Positions 7,432 to 16,166 of a stretch of DNA of 64,000 bases are shown piece by piece. The notes under the pieces were generated by a model. It did no database searches. It had not been told where the DNA came from and saw nothing but the letters and a program-made list of their open reading frames with translations. The DNA comes from Rathayibacter iranicus NCPPB 2253 = VKM Ac-1602. Lineage in GTDB: Bacteria > Actinomycetota > Actinomycetes > Actinomycetales > Microbacteriaceae. Made by a program: the position numbers and the translations under genes. The DNA lies in NCBI RefSeq assembly GCF_003149025.1, contig NZ_QGDV01000006.1, positions 1-64,000 on the forward strand. Reading direction: 5' to 3'. Position 1 is the first letter of the stretch; the number at the start of each line of letters is the position of its first letter.

Positions 7432-8055
7432 TTACGCCGTTCTCGGCCGCGCGAATTCGTCGTACGGCAGAGTGAGGGGCCGCGTCCGTGGAGGCATCCG
7501 CAGCACCGCCTCCAGTGCCGGACCGAGCGCCTCGCGCCAGACGCGGTAGCCCTCCTCGTTGACGTGCAGGCCGTCGGGTGAGAACCGTTCGAGTAGACCG
7601 CCATCCTCGCCGGCGAGCACAGGCCAGAGGTCGAGATATCCCGCGTGCGCCGTCGGAGCGAATTGCCAGAGGTGGCGGTTGATGTCGCGGATCTGTGCAG
7701 CGAACTCGTGTCCGCGCGGCAACACCGACGTGACCAGGAGGCGCACGTCCGGGAGGTCGCGACGGAAGGTCGCGACGATCGTCTCGATGTTGCGAACGAT
7801 GTGCTCGGTGGTGCGGTGCCACGCCAGATCGTTGGTGCCGACCAGGAGGACGACCGTGTCGGGCTCTTGCGCGACGAGATCGGCCAGCCGCGCGACGACG
7901 TCCGCCGTGGTGGCACCGCCGACACCCTCGTCGATGACCGTCGACTCCGTCAGCCACTCGTCCCAGGCTCCCGCCTGGATGATGCTGTCCCCGACGAAGA
8001 GGACCTTTCCCAGCCGGAGATCGCACCCCGCGTCCGTATCGGACCGTTCGCTCAT
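7432..8055 (-). CDS. SGNH/GDSL-family hydrolase
   Basis: This 207-residue protein has the four SGNH blocks in order: GDSI near residue 22 (nucleophile Ser), the GVGGAT glycine, GTND (Asn) and DGLHVN near the C-terminus (Asp-His). It has no signal peptide, so it is probably a cytoplasmic esterase or lipase acting on small esters or acylated sugars. Start 8055 is chosen over the open frame to 8115 because AGGAG lies 4 bases upstream. It is not clearly linked to its neighbours by operon structure and ends at a shared terminator with the tautomerase gene. Confidence 0.8.
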   Translation of the reverse strand: MSERSDTDAGCDLRLGKVLFVGDSIIQAGAWDEWLTESTVIDEGVGGATTADVVARLADLVAQEPDTVVLLVGTNDLAWHRTTEHIVRNIETIVATFRRDLPDVRLLVTSVLPRGHEFAAQIRDINRHLWQFAPTAHAGYLDLWPVLAGEDGGLLERFSPDGLHVNEEGYRVWREALGPALEAVLRMPPRTRPLTLPYDEFARPRTA

Positions 8056-8111
8056 CGTGCTCCTCTCATCAGCGTCCACAGCAGCATCGCCACCGACGGA
8101 CCCTCCCATTG

Positions 8112-9665
8112 TCACCGCTGCACCCGGCGCCCGCCAGGGGAGCGCTCGCCGCCGGAGTCCGGCAGGTCGGCCGCGGTCGCCGTGATGCGGTTAGCCATAC
8201 CGTTGAAGATGATGCCGTGGAAGGGCAGGATCGCGAACCAGTAGAGCCGGCCAGCGAGACCCTGCGGAAAGAAGACCGCGCGCTGGGTGTAGAGCGAGCC
8301 GCCGTCGTCCGAGGGCTCCGCGCGCATCTCCAGCCACGCACCTCCCGGTACCTTCATTTCGGCGCGCAGACGCAGCAACGTCGGTCGCTCGATAGCCTCC
8401 ACTCGCCAGAAATCCAATGCGTCGCCGGCGTGCAGCCGGACGGAGTCGCGGCGGCCGCGCTGGAGGCCGACTCCCCCGACGAGGCGGTCCATCCATCCGC
8501 GGATCACCCACGCGAGCGGGAAGGAATACCAGCCGTTGGTACCGCCGATCCCTTCGATCACGCGCCAGAGCTTGGCCGGGTCGGCATGTGTGCGCCGCAC
8601 CTTCAGATCCACGTAGACCGTATGGCCAGCCCACTCCGGGTCGCTCGGCAGCGGATCGCTCGGCGCGCCGACGACCTCGGCGTTCTGCCAGCTCGTCTCG
8701 ATCTCGCCGGCCTGCATCTTGCCCAGGGCGAGTCGGACCGCGCGGCGGTACGAGGTCAGCCCGCCTTCGGGGTCGGGGATCAGCGAGCGGATGTCCTGCT
8801 CGTGCACCACGCAGTCGTACTGCAAGGAGGCGATAATCGGCACTGCCAGCGAGCGCGGGATGGGCGTGACCAGATTGACCCACTGAGAGGCAAGCCACGG
8901 CGTGAACACGGGCAGCGACGCGATCGGACGTTGCCGCAGGCCGGCCTCCACGGCGTAGCCGTTCATCATCTGGCCGTAGCGCAGCACGTCAGGCCCGCCG
9001 ATGTCGAAGGTGCGGTTCAGCGTGCGGTCCTCAAGCACGGCGGCGCCGATCAGGTAGTGCAACACATCACGCACCGCAATCGGCTGGATGAAGTTGCGCA
9101 CCCACTGCGGCGCGGGCATGTAGGGCAGCACATCGGTAAGGTGGCGGACCATCTCGAAGGAGGTCGAGCCGGAGCCGATGATGACGCCGGCCTGCAGCGC
9201 GATCGTCGGCACTCCCGATTCCAGGAGGATCCGGCCCACCTCGGCCCGCGAGCGCAGGTGCTTCGAGAGTTCCTGGCCCTCGGGGTGGAGTCCACCGAGG
9301 TAGACGATGCGACCGATGCCGGCGGCTTTCGCCGCGGTAGCGACGTTCTGCGCGGCTCGGCTCTCGATTTCCTCGAAGTGGGCGTGATCGCTCCCCGACC
9401 CCATCGAGTGCACCAGGTAGTAGAGGATATCGACGCCCTCGAACGCTGCGACCAGCGACTCCGGATCGGCAAGATCACCCTGGGCTACCTCGACCTCCTC
9501 CGCCCACGGCACGTCGACGAGCTTGCGCGGATCGCGCACCAGCACCCGCACGCGGAACCCGGCCTCGAGCAGGCGCGGCGTCAGCCGACCGCCGATGTAG
9601 CCGGTCGCGCCGGTGACGAGTGCGAGAGGGCGCGCCGTTGCGGAGTCGGAAAGGGGTGCGCTCAT
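8112..9665 (-). CDS. SDR-family NAD(P)-binding protein with DUF2867 domain
   Basis: This encodes 517 residues. Residues 1-300 form an atypical short-chain dehydrogenase Rossmann domain opening LVTGATGYIGGRL, with a YLVHSMGSG and RIVYLGGLHPEG core of the NmrA-like type. Residues 330-510 match DUF2867, a SRPBCC/START-like domain with WYSFPLAWVIRGWMDRLVGG and PFHGIIFNGM. The fusion is common in actinobacteria and its substrate is not established; ligand binding by the START-like half and NAD(P)-dependent reduction by the first half are plausible. The antisense strand is also open for more than 600 codons over this stretch, which I treat as a codon-bias shadow because it lacks any recognisable domain. 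Confidence 0.85.
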   Translation of the reverse strand: MSAPLSDSATARPLALVTGATGYIGGRLTPRLLEAGFRVRVLVRDPRKLVDVPWAEEVEVAQGDLADPESLVAAFEGVDILYYLVHSMGSGSDHAHFEEIESRAAQNVATAAKAAGIGRIVYLGGLHPEGQELSKHLRSRAEVGRILLESGVPTIALQAGVIIGSGSTSFEMVRHLTDVLPYMPAPQWVRNFIQPIAVRDVLHYLIGAAVLEDRTLNRTFDIGGPDVLRYGQMMNGYAVEAGLRQRPIASLPVFTPWLASQWVNLVTPIPRSLAVPIIASLQYDCVVHEQDIRSLIPDPEGGLTSYRRAVRLALGKMQAGEIETSWQNAEVVGAPSDPLPSDPEWAGHTVYVDLKVRRTHADPAKLWRVIEGIGGTNGWYSFPLAWVIRGWMDRLVGGVGLQRGRRDSVRLHAGDALDFWRVEAIERPTLLRLRAEMKVPGGAWLEMRAEPSDDGGSLYTQRAVFFPQGLAGRLYWFAILPFHGIIFNGMANRITATAADLPDSGGERSPGGRRVQR

Positions 9666-9753
9666 AGGGCCACGCTACGCGGGCGACCCCGCAACCTCTC
9701 CGGCTGGTGCGTGCCTCCGCCCCCTGCTAGGCAGTGCTTGCGGGCGAGTGGGA

Positions 9754-10695
9754 TCAGACGATCCCGAGCACCTCGCGCACCCGCAGCACGTCATCGTTCA
9801 TCTGCCGGATCAGCGGTTCGACGCCCTCGTAGGCGACCTGCCCGCGGATGCGCCCCACGAACGCCACATCGACCACGCGGTCGTAGAGATCGAAAGTCTC
9901 GAGCATCTGGTCGAGCACGTAGGCCTCAACCTGTTTCGGCGGCACCCCCGTGAAGGTCGGGTTGCTCCCCACCGAGATGGCCGCGGGATGGGTCACGCCG
10001 TTGGTCGTGAGCCGTCCCGCGTACACGCCGTCCGCGGGGATGAGCCCCTGGGACTGCGGGGAGAGATTGGCGGTCGGGAAGCCCAGCTGGCGTCCGCGCT
10101 TGGCTCCGTGCACCACGACGCCGCGGACGACCGGCTCGTGTCCGAGCAGCCGCGTCGCATGCTCGACGTCGCCCTCAGCCAGCAACTCGCGGATCCACGT
10201 GGACGAGACGCGACGGCCGTCCTCCGGCCGCACATCATCGATCAGCTCGACCTCGAATCCCTGCCGCGCACCCAACGAGCGAAGCAGCTCGACGTCACCC
10301 GCACCGCGCGCGCCGAAGCGGAAGTCTGAGCCGACGAGCACCACCCGCGCCTCAAGCGCATCGACGAGAACGTGCTGCACGAACTCCTCGGGCGAGAGCG
10401 CACGGAACTCCTCATCAAAGGTAAGGAGCAACGTTGCATCGACGCCGGTCCCGGCCAGCAGCTCGAGTTTTTGCTCGTTGCCGACGAGCGCAGGCGGGCA
10501 CTTCTCGGGGGCGATGACGCTGAGAGGATTGCGATCGAACGTGACGACCACCGCAGCGAGGCCACGTTCACGGGCGCGCTCATGCAGCGTCCCGATCACC
10601 GCGCGATGGCCCGAGTGCACACCGTCGAACTTGCCGATGCTGACCGCGGAGGGGCCGATCCCCGTGAGATCGCCGGCCCGGGTCTCGACGCGCAT
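9754..10695 (-). CDS. ribF: Bifunctional riboflavin kinase/FMN adenylyltransferase
   Basis: This 313-residue protein makes FMN and FAD from riboflavin. The N-terminal adenylyltransferase carries GKFDGVHSGHR (21-31; HxGH nucleotidyl-transfer motif), FRFGARGAGD and SSTWIRELL. The C-terminal kinase carries GRQLGFPTANL (201-211). Length is typical. Start ATG 10695 overlaps by one base the stop of the upstream membrane-protein gene (TGATG), indicating coupling. It belongs to the truB - two small membrane proteins - ribF run; truB and ribF are neighbours in many bacteria, here separated by two short genes. No FMN riboswitch is seen upstream. Confidence 0.95.
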   Translation of the reverse strand: MRVETRAGDLTGIGPSAVSIGKFDGVHSGHRAVIGTLHERARERGLAAVVVTFDRNPLSVIAPEKCPPALVGNEQKLELLAGTGVDATLLLTFDEEFRALSPEEFVQHVLVDALEARVVLVGSDFRFGARGAGDVELLRSLGARQGFEVELIDDVRPEDGRRVSSTWIRELLAEGDVEHATRLLGHEPVVRGVVVHGAKRGRQLGFPTANLSPQSQGLIPADGVYAGRLTTNGVTHPAAISVGSNPTFTGVPPKQVEAYVLDQMLETFDLYDRVVDVAFVGRIRGQVAYEGVEPLIRQMNDDVLRVREVLGIV

Positions 10696-11222
10696 CAGAC
10701 GGCCGCTCGCTGGGCGCGCAGCCCCTGGGCGCGCAACCACCAGAGCCCGAGCACGGGCAGTACGAGCGGGATGAGCAGGTAGCCCGCCCCGAACGCAGCC
10801 CACACGGTCGACTGACGGCCGAACGGGTCGGCGCTGGCCAAGCCGAGCAGGTGCGGCGCCAGGAGGCTGAGCGCACCCACCACGAGCACGCCGACCAGCT
10901 CGAAGGTGATAGTCACCCAGGCGATCCGCTGCCAGGCCCGGCCCGGGGCGATGAGAGCAACGGTTGCAACGAGATAGACGACCGCCGACAACGCCGAGAG
11001 CGAAAAGGCGAGCGGCGCCTCATCGAAGCGGTCGAGGATCTGGAAGACCGAGCGTCCCGTCGCGGCGAGCGCGAGGATCCCGTAGACGACGACGAGTAGG
11101 CTGCCAAGCCCACGCGACCGAGCGGAGCGCGGTGCTCGGCTCGGGTCGGCGCTTCCGGCTGCCACGGGGCTACGGGGGTCGTGAGTGGCCCGTCCGGACG
11201 CATCGCTAGCTGGTTTCGACAT
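10695..11222 (-). CDS. Conserved actinobacterial membrane protein, function unknown
   Basis: This 175-residue protein has a 40-residue polar, Arg/Ser-rich N-terminus followed by four hydrophobic segments (about 38-58, 71-92, 100-122 and 140-162) and a basic tail. GGAGG sits five bases before ATG 11222, so the start is secure. It overlaps ribF by one base and follows the second membrane protein by 51 bp. I recognise no catalytic motif; the arrangement between truB and ribF is the only clue, and it suggests co-expression, not a shared pathway. Confidence 0.7.
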   Translation of the reverse strand: MSKPASDASGRATHDPRSPVAAGSADPSRAPRSARSRGLGSLLVVVYGILALAATGRSVFQILDRFDEAPLAFSLSALSAVVYLVATVALIAPGRAWQRIAWVTITFELVGVLVVGALSLLAPHLLGLASADPFGRQSTVWAAFGAGYLLIPLVLPVLGLWWLRAQGLRAQRAAV

Positions 11223-11273
11223 CGCACCTCCATGCTAGGCGCTCGCTGAGCGCGGCTCGGCGGTGGCGCCCGT

Positions 11274-11642
11274 TCAGGCGATCTGGACGAACCAGATCTG
11301 GTGCATCCGAAAGACCATGACCGCGATCGACAGGCAGGCGACGCCCAGGATGACCGTGCTCCAGCGGCTGCGCTCGATCAGCGCCCAGAAGCCAGCGGCC
11401 AGCGGCAGCAGCAGGGCCGAAATCAGGTAGATGTAGTACTCCAGCAGACTGCCCGAGGGCCGGTTACCCACCAGCGGCGAGACGATCGCGACCGCGAGCT
11501 GCACGATCAGCAGAAGCTCGACGATCGCCGTTGCCCCCACCGAGACATCGGACGGGCGCCGACCGAGCAGTCCGAGCAGGAGGCAGAGCAGGCCGGCCAC
11601 AACGGCGATCCCCACCTGGAGCATCGTGAACCACTCGATCAC
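11274..11642 (-). CDS. Small conserved membrane protein, function unknown
   Basis: This 122-residue protein consists almost entirely of four hydrophobic spans (roughly 5-27, 37-58, 70-88 and 95-115), with short polar loops and an EYYIYLISALLLPLAAG stretch before span three. It starts at GTG 11642, overlapping the truB stop by GTGA, so it is probably translated by coupling. No catalytic residue pattern is recognisable. It may pair with the next four-span protein, since they are adjacent and of similar topology; that is a guess from context. Confidence 0.65.
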   Translation of the reverse strand: MIEWFTMLQVGIAVVAGLLCLLLGLLGRRPSDVSVGATAIVELLLIVQLAVAIVSPLVGNRPSGSLLEYYIYLISALLLPLAAGFWALIERSRWSTVILGVACLSIAVMVFRMHQIWFVQIA

Positions 11643-12616
11643 GACGCGTCCGTCCGGACCTCGCCGGTCGGGAAGTTGACGACGCTTTTCAGCTGAGTGC
11701 CGCGGCGCTCGGCAAGGCCGATCAGGCGTTCCCCCGGGCCGACGGCAGCGAGCAGGCCCTCCACGCCGACGGCCTCCTGCGGCACCGGGATGCGCTTGCC
11801 GTTGGCGAGGTCTGCCGCCACCCTGGCGTCCAGGCGCAGGAGCGGAAAGAGTTCACTTGCGACGACGATCGGCTGCAGCAGGGATGCGGGGACATCGAGC
11901 TCGTCGATGTCACCGGCCTGCGCGACGGTGAAGGGTCCGACCGCCGTCCGGCGTAGCGCGGTGAGGTGCCCACCGACGCCGAGCGCGGCACCCAGATCGC
12001 GGGCGAGGGCGCGAATGTAGGTGCCGGATGAGCAGGTGACGCGCACGTCGAGGTCGAGGAAGCCGTCGACCTCGCGCCGGGCGAGAACGTCGAAGCCCGA
12101 GACCGTCACGGGGCGCGCCGGGAGCACGACTTCCTCCCCGTTCCGAACCCGAGCGTAGGCGCGGCGGCCGTCGACCTTGATCGCGCTGACGGCGCTCGGG
12201 ACCTGCTCGATCGCGCCGGTAAGGGCCGCGACCGCGGCGGCCACCGCCTCCGGGGCGAGTGCGGCGGCGAGACCGGGCTCGGCGGAATCGAGCAGCTCGC
12301 CCTCTTGGTCGTCGGTGGTGGTCGAGGCGCCGAGGCGGATCGTCGCCTCGTACTGCTTGTCGAGCCCCACCAGGTAGGTCAGCAGCCGCGTCGAGGCGCC
12401 GAGGCCCAGGATCATCAGCCCGGTCGCCATCGGGTCGAGCGTCCCGGCATGGCCGACCTTGCGCGTGCCGGCGCGACGACGGGTCCGCGAGACAAGATCG
12501 TGGCTGGTGATGCCGCCGGGCTTGTCCAGCAGGAGAATCCCGTTCGGAGCCACTGACGCGGACGGAGGTGTCGACGCAGTCGGCGCCGTTGAAGCCGGGA
12601 GGGGGGTCTCGAGCAC
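11639..12616 (-). CDS. truB: tRNA pseudouridine(55) synthase
   Basis: This 325-residue enzyme isomerises U55 in the T-loop of tRNAs. The hallmark GHAGTLDPMATGLM holds catalytic Asp61, preceded by the LLLDKPGGITSHDLV opening, and RVTCSSGTYIRALARDLG follows in the thumb region. A C-terminal PUA-like part is present. I place the start at GTG 12616 (VLETPLPAS) because conserved sequence begins soon after; there is no strong Shine-Dalgarno, so the precise start is uncertain, and the frame stays open to 13060 over the antisense panE gene. It has become separated from rbfA-infB by three unrelated genes. Confidence 0.93.
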   Translation of the reverse strand: MLETPLPASTAPTASTPPSASVAPNGILLLDKPGGITSHDLVSRTRRRAGTRKVGHAGTLDPMATGLMILGLGASTRLLTYLVGLDKQYEATIRLGASTTTDDQEGELLDSAEPGLAAALAPEAVAAAVAALTGAIEQVPSAVSAIKVDGRRAYARVRNGEEVVLPARPVTVSGFDVLARREVDGFLDLDVRVTCSSGTYIRALARDLGAALGVGGHLTALRRTAVGPFTVAQAGDIDELDVPASLLQPIVVASELFPLLRLDARVAADLANGKRIPVPQEAVGVEGLLAAVGPGERLIGLAERRGTQLKSVVNFPTGEVRTDAS

Positions 12617-12690
12617 GGGTGTGACGATACACCGGCGGATCGCGAGTTCTCCCGCCTGACGCCGCCCACCGTGTCCACCCGACCTAGGCT

Positions 12691-13695
12691 GTGCGGGTGA
12701 GAATCGCAGTACTCGGAGCGGGCGCCATCGGCGGGACGATCGCCGCTCTTCTCGACCGCGCAGGGCACGACGTCGAAGTGACCGCCCGGGGGGCACATCT
12801 CGCTGCGATCCGCCGGTCGGGCCTCCGCCTCGACGGCGCCTGGGGCGAGCACACCGCCTGGGTCCGCTGCGGCGAGACCCTCGACCTCGTCCCCAACCTC
12901 GCTCTCGTGTGCACGAAGGCGCAGGATGCCGAGGACGCGTTGCGCGCGAACCGGCGGACCATCGACGGCACGCTGGTCGTCGTGGTGCAAAACGGCCTCG
13001 ACGGGCTCGCGGCTGCGGCCCGGCAGGTCCGCGAGGCGCGGCTGGTCGGTGCCTTGGCACTCTTCGCGGCGAGCCACCTCGAGCCGGGCCGCGTCAGCGT
13101 CACCACCCCGGCCGCAACGACACTGGGGATCCCTGGCCGACCCGCCGACGACGACGTCCGGCGCGCTGCAGCCATCCTCGGGGAGGCCGTGCCGACGGCG
13201 ATATCCGACGACTTCCTCGGGGCGCAATGGACGAAACTCCTGATCAACGAAGTCAACGCTCTGCCCGCAATCACCGGCCTCCCTGTGCAAGAGACCATTG
13301 CCGACCCGGGTCTGCGCCGAGTCCTCGCACGGGCGCTGCGGGAGGCGGCGCGCGTCGGCCTCGCCGCGGGAGTGCGCTTCGGCGACCTGCAAGGCTTGAC
13401 GCACGGGTTTATCCGCGCGCTGGCGGCTGCTCCGCTACCCCTCGTCGAGCTGCTCCCCCGTCGGATGGCCGCTCGGATGGGCGACGTGCCGAACCCCGGA
13501 TCAACGCTGCAGAGCGTCCGCCGCGGCGTGCCGAGCGAGATCGACCACTTGGCCGGCGCGATCGTGCGCACGGCCCATCGCGGTGGCTGCGAAGCTCCGG
13601 TCAACGAGTTACTGGTCGAACTCGTGCACGAGGTCGAGCATTCCGGCGCCTTCCTCCCGCCCGCCGAGGTCATTCGCCGGGCCACCGACATCTGA
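12691..13695 (+). CDS. panE: 2-dehydropantoate 2-reductase
   Basis: This encodes 334 residues. VLGAGAIGG (8-15) is the NADP-binding Rossmann loop, and VQNGLDG plus LGAQWTKLLINEVNALPAITG is the ketopantoate-reductase core with the catalytic Lys in WTKLLIN. The enzyme reduces ketopantoate to pantoate for coenzyme A synthesis. The start is GTG 12691 or GTG 12697; both lack a strong ribosome site and give nearly the same protein. It is divergent from truB and stands alone, ending at a hairpin shared with the convergent kinase-like gene. Paralogues of PanE occur that act on other 2-oxo acids, so the substrate is probable, not certain. Confidence 0.85.
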   Translation: MRVRIAVLGAGAIGGTIAALLDRAGHDVEVTARGAHLAAIRRSGLRLDGAWGEHTAWVRCGETLDLVPNLALVCTKAQDAEDALRANRRTIDGTLVVVVQNGLDGLAAAARQVREARLVGALALFAASHLEPGRVSVTTPAATTLGIPGRPADDDVRRAAAILGEAVPTAISDDFLGAQWTKLLINEVNALPAITGLPVQETIADPGLRRVLARALREAARVGLAAGVRFGDLQGLTHGFIRALAAAPLPLVELLPRRMAARMGDVPNPGSTLQSVRRGVPSEIDHLAGAIVRTAHRGGCEAPVNELLVELVHEVEHSGAFLPPAEVIRRATDI

Positions 13696-13705
13696 CGGTG
13701 CCGTC

Positions 13706-13742
13706 GCGTTCGTTCCCGAGGCTGAGAAGCCGAAACGAACGC
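13706..13742. terminator. Bidirectional terminator hairpin
   Basis: A 9-bp stem (GCGTTCGTT/AACGAACGC) with an inner GGCT-GAGA-AGCC stem lies between the convergent panE and kinase-like genes. Confidence 0.7.
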
Positions 13743-13803
13743 CTGGAGAGGAGAATTCTGGCTCTCCACCTCGGTAACGAACACCGGCTCCCCGACGCCG
13801 CCC

Positions 13804-14403
13804 TCAGCAGGAGTCGGCGAAGAGACGCCGCGGTTGCTCCGGGTCGCGGATGTCCACCAGGATCGGCGCGAGTCGGCGCGGGTCGGTGCTCGCCCGGTAA
13901 GCCGCATCGACGGGCGGCTCTTGCGTGTCGAGGCGGATGCTCGTGTTCCAGGCACCGCGCAACTCCGGCCGCAGCGCGAACTGGCCGTCGACCAGGAGCA
14001 CCGCATCGCGCCCAGCCGTTCGCCAACGAGCCTGCCGCACCTCGTCGCGGACCGAGTCGAAGCCCGCGAGCACGAAGCCGGTACTACCGCCGAGCCTGAA
14101 CGGATCGAGCAGCACCCGTCGAAACAGCTCGTAGTCGTAGCAACTGAGGTACGCACGCTGCTCCTCAGGCATTGCGTGGTCGTCGCGCTCGGCCCGTGGC
14201 CGCTGGAAATCGGCGAGGTGGGCGACCATCGCGTCGTGCCCGGCCCGCTGCAACGCCTCGGCCAGCTCGACGGCGAACGGGCCGCTCACCGCCGGATCGT
14301 CGCCGTCGATACCGATGGCCACCCGTCCGCGCCCGTAGTTGTGCAGCACCTCCGCCGCGAGAGCGTCGAGCACATCGGCCTTCCGGGGAGCCCACCTGGT
14401 CAT
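13804..14403 (-). CDS. Uridine-kinase-like protein with degenerate P-loop
   Basis: This 199-residue protein follows the layout of small actinobacterial uridine-kinase-like NTPases: an N-terminal helix (RKADVLDALAAEVLHNYGRG), strand 1, the P-loop position, a LADFQRPRAERDD lid-like segment, a central YDYELFRRVLLDPFR segment and a late strand VLLVDGQF. The P-loop position reads GIDGDDPAVSGPF (31-43) where an active homologue would have GxDGxxGSGKT. The essential Lys and following Ser/Thr are missing, so ATP hydrolysis of the usual type is unlikely. ATG 14403 is divergent from mutY with a short gap. It may be a binding or regulatory descendant of the kinase; no partner is evident. Confidence 0.6.
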   Translation of the reverse strand: MTRWAPRKADVLDALAAEVLHNYGRGRVAIGIDGDDPAVSGPFAVELAEALQRAGHDAMVAHLADFQRPRAERDDHAMPEEQRAYLSCYDYELFRRVLLDPFRLGGSTGFVLAGFDSVRDEVRQARWRTAGRDAVLLVDGQFALRPELRGAWNTSIRLDTQEPPVDAAYRASTDPRRLAPILVDIRDPEQPRRLFADSC

Positions 14404-14439
14404 TCGTCCACGATACGCGGCAGCACCTAGGGTGATCAG

Positions 14440-15318
14440 GTGCCTCCCGCCCTCGCCGACGCGATCGTCGCCTGGTTCCACACGAGCGCACGCGACCTGC
14501 CCTGGCGCCGGGAGGGCTTCCCCGCCTGGGGGACACTGGTCAGCGAATTCATGTTGCAGCAGACCCCCGTCGTCCGCGTGGTTCCGCGGCTCGCCGAGTG
14601 GCTGGAGCGATGGCCGACGCCCTCTGCCCTCGCGTCCGTGCCCCCCGGAGAGGCGGTGCGGGCGTGGCAGTCGCTCGGTTATCCGCGCCGGGCGCTTCGT
14701 CTGCACGCCTGTGCGGTCGCTCTCGCCGAGGAGCACGGCGACGTGGTCCCGGACGATGTCGATGCTCTGCTCGCGCTGCCCGGCATCGGCGACTACACGG
14801 CGCGCGCGATCGCCGTCTTCGCTTACGGCCGTCGGCATCCGGTCGTCGACACCAATGTCCGCCGGGTCATCGCCCGAGCGGTCGACGGAGCCGCCGAACC
14901 CGGGCCGCCGCGCACGAAGCCGGACCTCGCCGCCATGGCCGCACTGCTCCCCGAGCCACTTCCCGAAGCCGCGGCCTTCAACGCGGGGATGATGGAGTTG
15001 GGCGCAACCGTCTGCACGGCACGGGGCCCGCGCTGCGACGTCTGCCCCATCCGCGATCTGTGCCGGTGGCGCGCCGACGGCTACCCGGAGCACACCGGCC
15101 CGGTCAAGGCCCGACAGAAGCGGTTCGAGGGCTCTGACCGCCAGGTTCGCGGCCTCATCCTGGCCGAACTCCGCGCCGAGCACGGGCCGGTAACGGCGGC
15201 ACAGATCGAGACTGTCTGGACCGACGCAGACCAGCGGAGTCGCGCCCTGGCCGGGCTGCTCGCCGACGGCCTCGCCACGGGCGGACCGGATGAGGGCTAC
15301 CTGCTCCCCGGCTCCTGA
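14440..15318 (+). CDS. mutY: A/G-specific adenine glycosylase (short form)
   Basis: This 292-residue base-excision enzyme removes adenine opposite 8-oxoguanine. Glu36 in SEFMLQQT and Asp137 in VVDTNV are the catalytic pair, LPGIGDYTARAI (113-124) is the helix-hairpin-helix, and Cys192, Cys199, Cys202 and Cys208 give the C-x6-C-x2-C-x5-C iron-sulphur site. It is shorter than E. coli MutY (350) and lacks most of the C-terminal NUDIX-like domain that reads 8-oxoG, as is usual in many actinobacteria. GTG 14440 is the start, divergent from the kinase-like gene. Confidence 0.92.
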   Translation: MPPALADAIVAWFHTSARDLPWRREGFPAWGTLVSEFMLQQTPVVRVVPRLAEWLERWPTPSALASVPPGEAVRAWQSLGYPRRALRLHACAVALAEEHGDVVPDDVDALLALPGIGDYTARAIAVFAYGRRHPVVDTNVRRVIARAVDGAAEPGPPRTKPDLAAMAALLPEPLPEAAAFNAGMMELGATVCTARGPRCDVCPIRDLCRWRADGYPEHTGPVKARQKRFEGSDRQVRGLILAELRAEHGPVTAAQIETVWTDADQRSRALAGLLADGLATGGPDEGYLLPGS

Positions 15319-15335
15319 GCGCTCCCGACGCCGCA

Positions 15336-15384
15336 CGGAGCCTGTGTCGTCGTCCTGAATCGGTCGACGTCGCCACAGGCTCCG
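15336..15384. terminator. Bidirectional terminator hairpin
   Basis: A perfect 11-bp stem, CGGAGCCTGTG with its complement and a 27-base loop, lies between the convergent mutY and rbfA genes. Confidence 0.7.
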
Positions 15385-15403
15385 CGGTTGTCGGACTCGG
15401 CGC

Positions 15404-15835
15404 CTACTCCTCGTCCTCGCGCGGCTTTACATAGGGGTCGGCGTCGCCCGCGTAGTCTGCCTGCGCGGCGAGCGACTGCACCTGCGAATCCTGACTGCGC
15501 GCGGTGGCCAGCAGGTCCTCAATGTGCTTCGCGTTCTCGGGGAGGGCGTCGAGGATGAACTCGAGCGACGGCGTGAGTCGCGCGGTGATGTTCTTCCCGA
15601 CTTCGGTGCGCAGCATGCCGGTGGCGGCCTTGAGGGCGGCGGCCGAGTCGGCTCGCTCCTCGTCAGTGCCATACACCGTGTAGAACACGGAGGCGTGCTG
15701 CAGATCACCGGTGACCTGAACGTCAGTGATGGTGACGAAGCCGAGTCGGGGATCGCGGAGTCCGCGCTCGAGCCGCTTGGCAACGATCACCTGGATACGT
15801 TCGGCGAGCTTCCTCGCCCGTGCCGGATCTGCCAT
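15404..15835 (-). CDS. rbfA: 30S ribosome-binding factor A
   Basis: This 143-residue KH-fold protein acts in late 30S maturation. The N-terminal helix ARARKLAERIQVIVAKRLER, then DPRLGFVTITDVQVTGDLQHASVFYTVYG and ITARLTPSLEFILD are the conserved core. The last 25 residues are acidic and variable. It follows infB in the expected order, but after an unusual 373-bp gap with large hairpins, so it may have its own promoter. Confidence 0.95.
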   Translation of the reverse strand: MADPARARKLAERIQVIVAKRLERGLRDPRLGFVTITDVQVTGDLQHASVFYTVYGTDEERADSAAALKAATGMLRTEVGKNITARLTPSLEFILDALPENAKHIEDLLATARSQDSQVQSLAAQADYAGDADPYVKPREDEE

Positions 15836-16041
15836 GGCTGGTCCTCACCTTTCTCTCGACGAACCGTTCGGCTCGCCATCTAACCACTCCCCGGCAGGGC
15901 CGCCGGTTCTCGTGTTCCTGAAACGTCGATGCCCGTGAGTGTGGGGCTTCGTTACGGCTCCCCCTCGGAGCTGCGGTAGCGCCCGTTGGAGGGTCCACCC
16001 CTCCGGAACAACGGTGCCCCCTCCGATTCCTCCCACAGGGA

Positions 16042-16134
16042 GGGAGGGGGTCTCGTCCTCTCGCGCCTGGCTCGGGCCTGGCGGGCGGGCCGCAGGCCCG
16101 CGGGAAGGCGCGAGAGGACGAGAGTCCCCCTCCC
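16042..16134. repeat. Large nested inverted repeat
   Basis: The arms 16051-16067 and 16107-16123 form a perfect 17-bp stem (TCTCGTCCTCTCGCGCC). The stem is continued outward by GGGAGGGGG (16042-16050) pairing with CCCCCTCCC (16126-16134) after a 2-base bulge. Inside, CGGGCCTG (16073-16080) pairs with CAGGCCCG (16093-16100). About 26 bp of stem in all, far more than a normal terminator. Confidence 0.85.
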
Positions 16135-16166
16135 GATCCCCACAAGAGAACAGACGCAAGGAAACG

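Noticed and set aside
9666-9753. Possible riboswitch near ribF
   Set aside because: Only 88 bases are present, on the wrong side of ribF (downstream of its stop), with no FMN aptamer pattern.
8109-9953. A 614-codon plus-strand open frame over the SDR gene
   Set aside because: It is the antisense shadow of a high-G+C gene, carries no recognisable domain and overlaps the SDR-DUF2867 gene completely.
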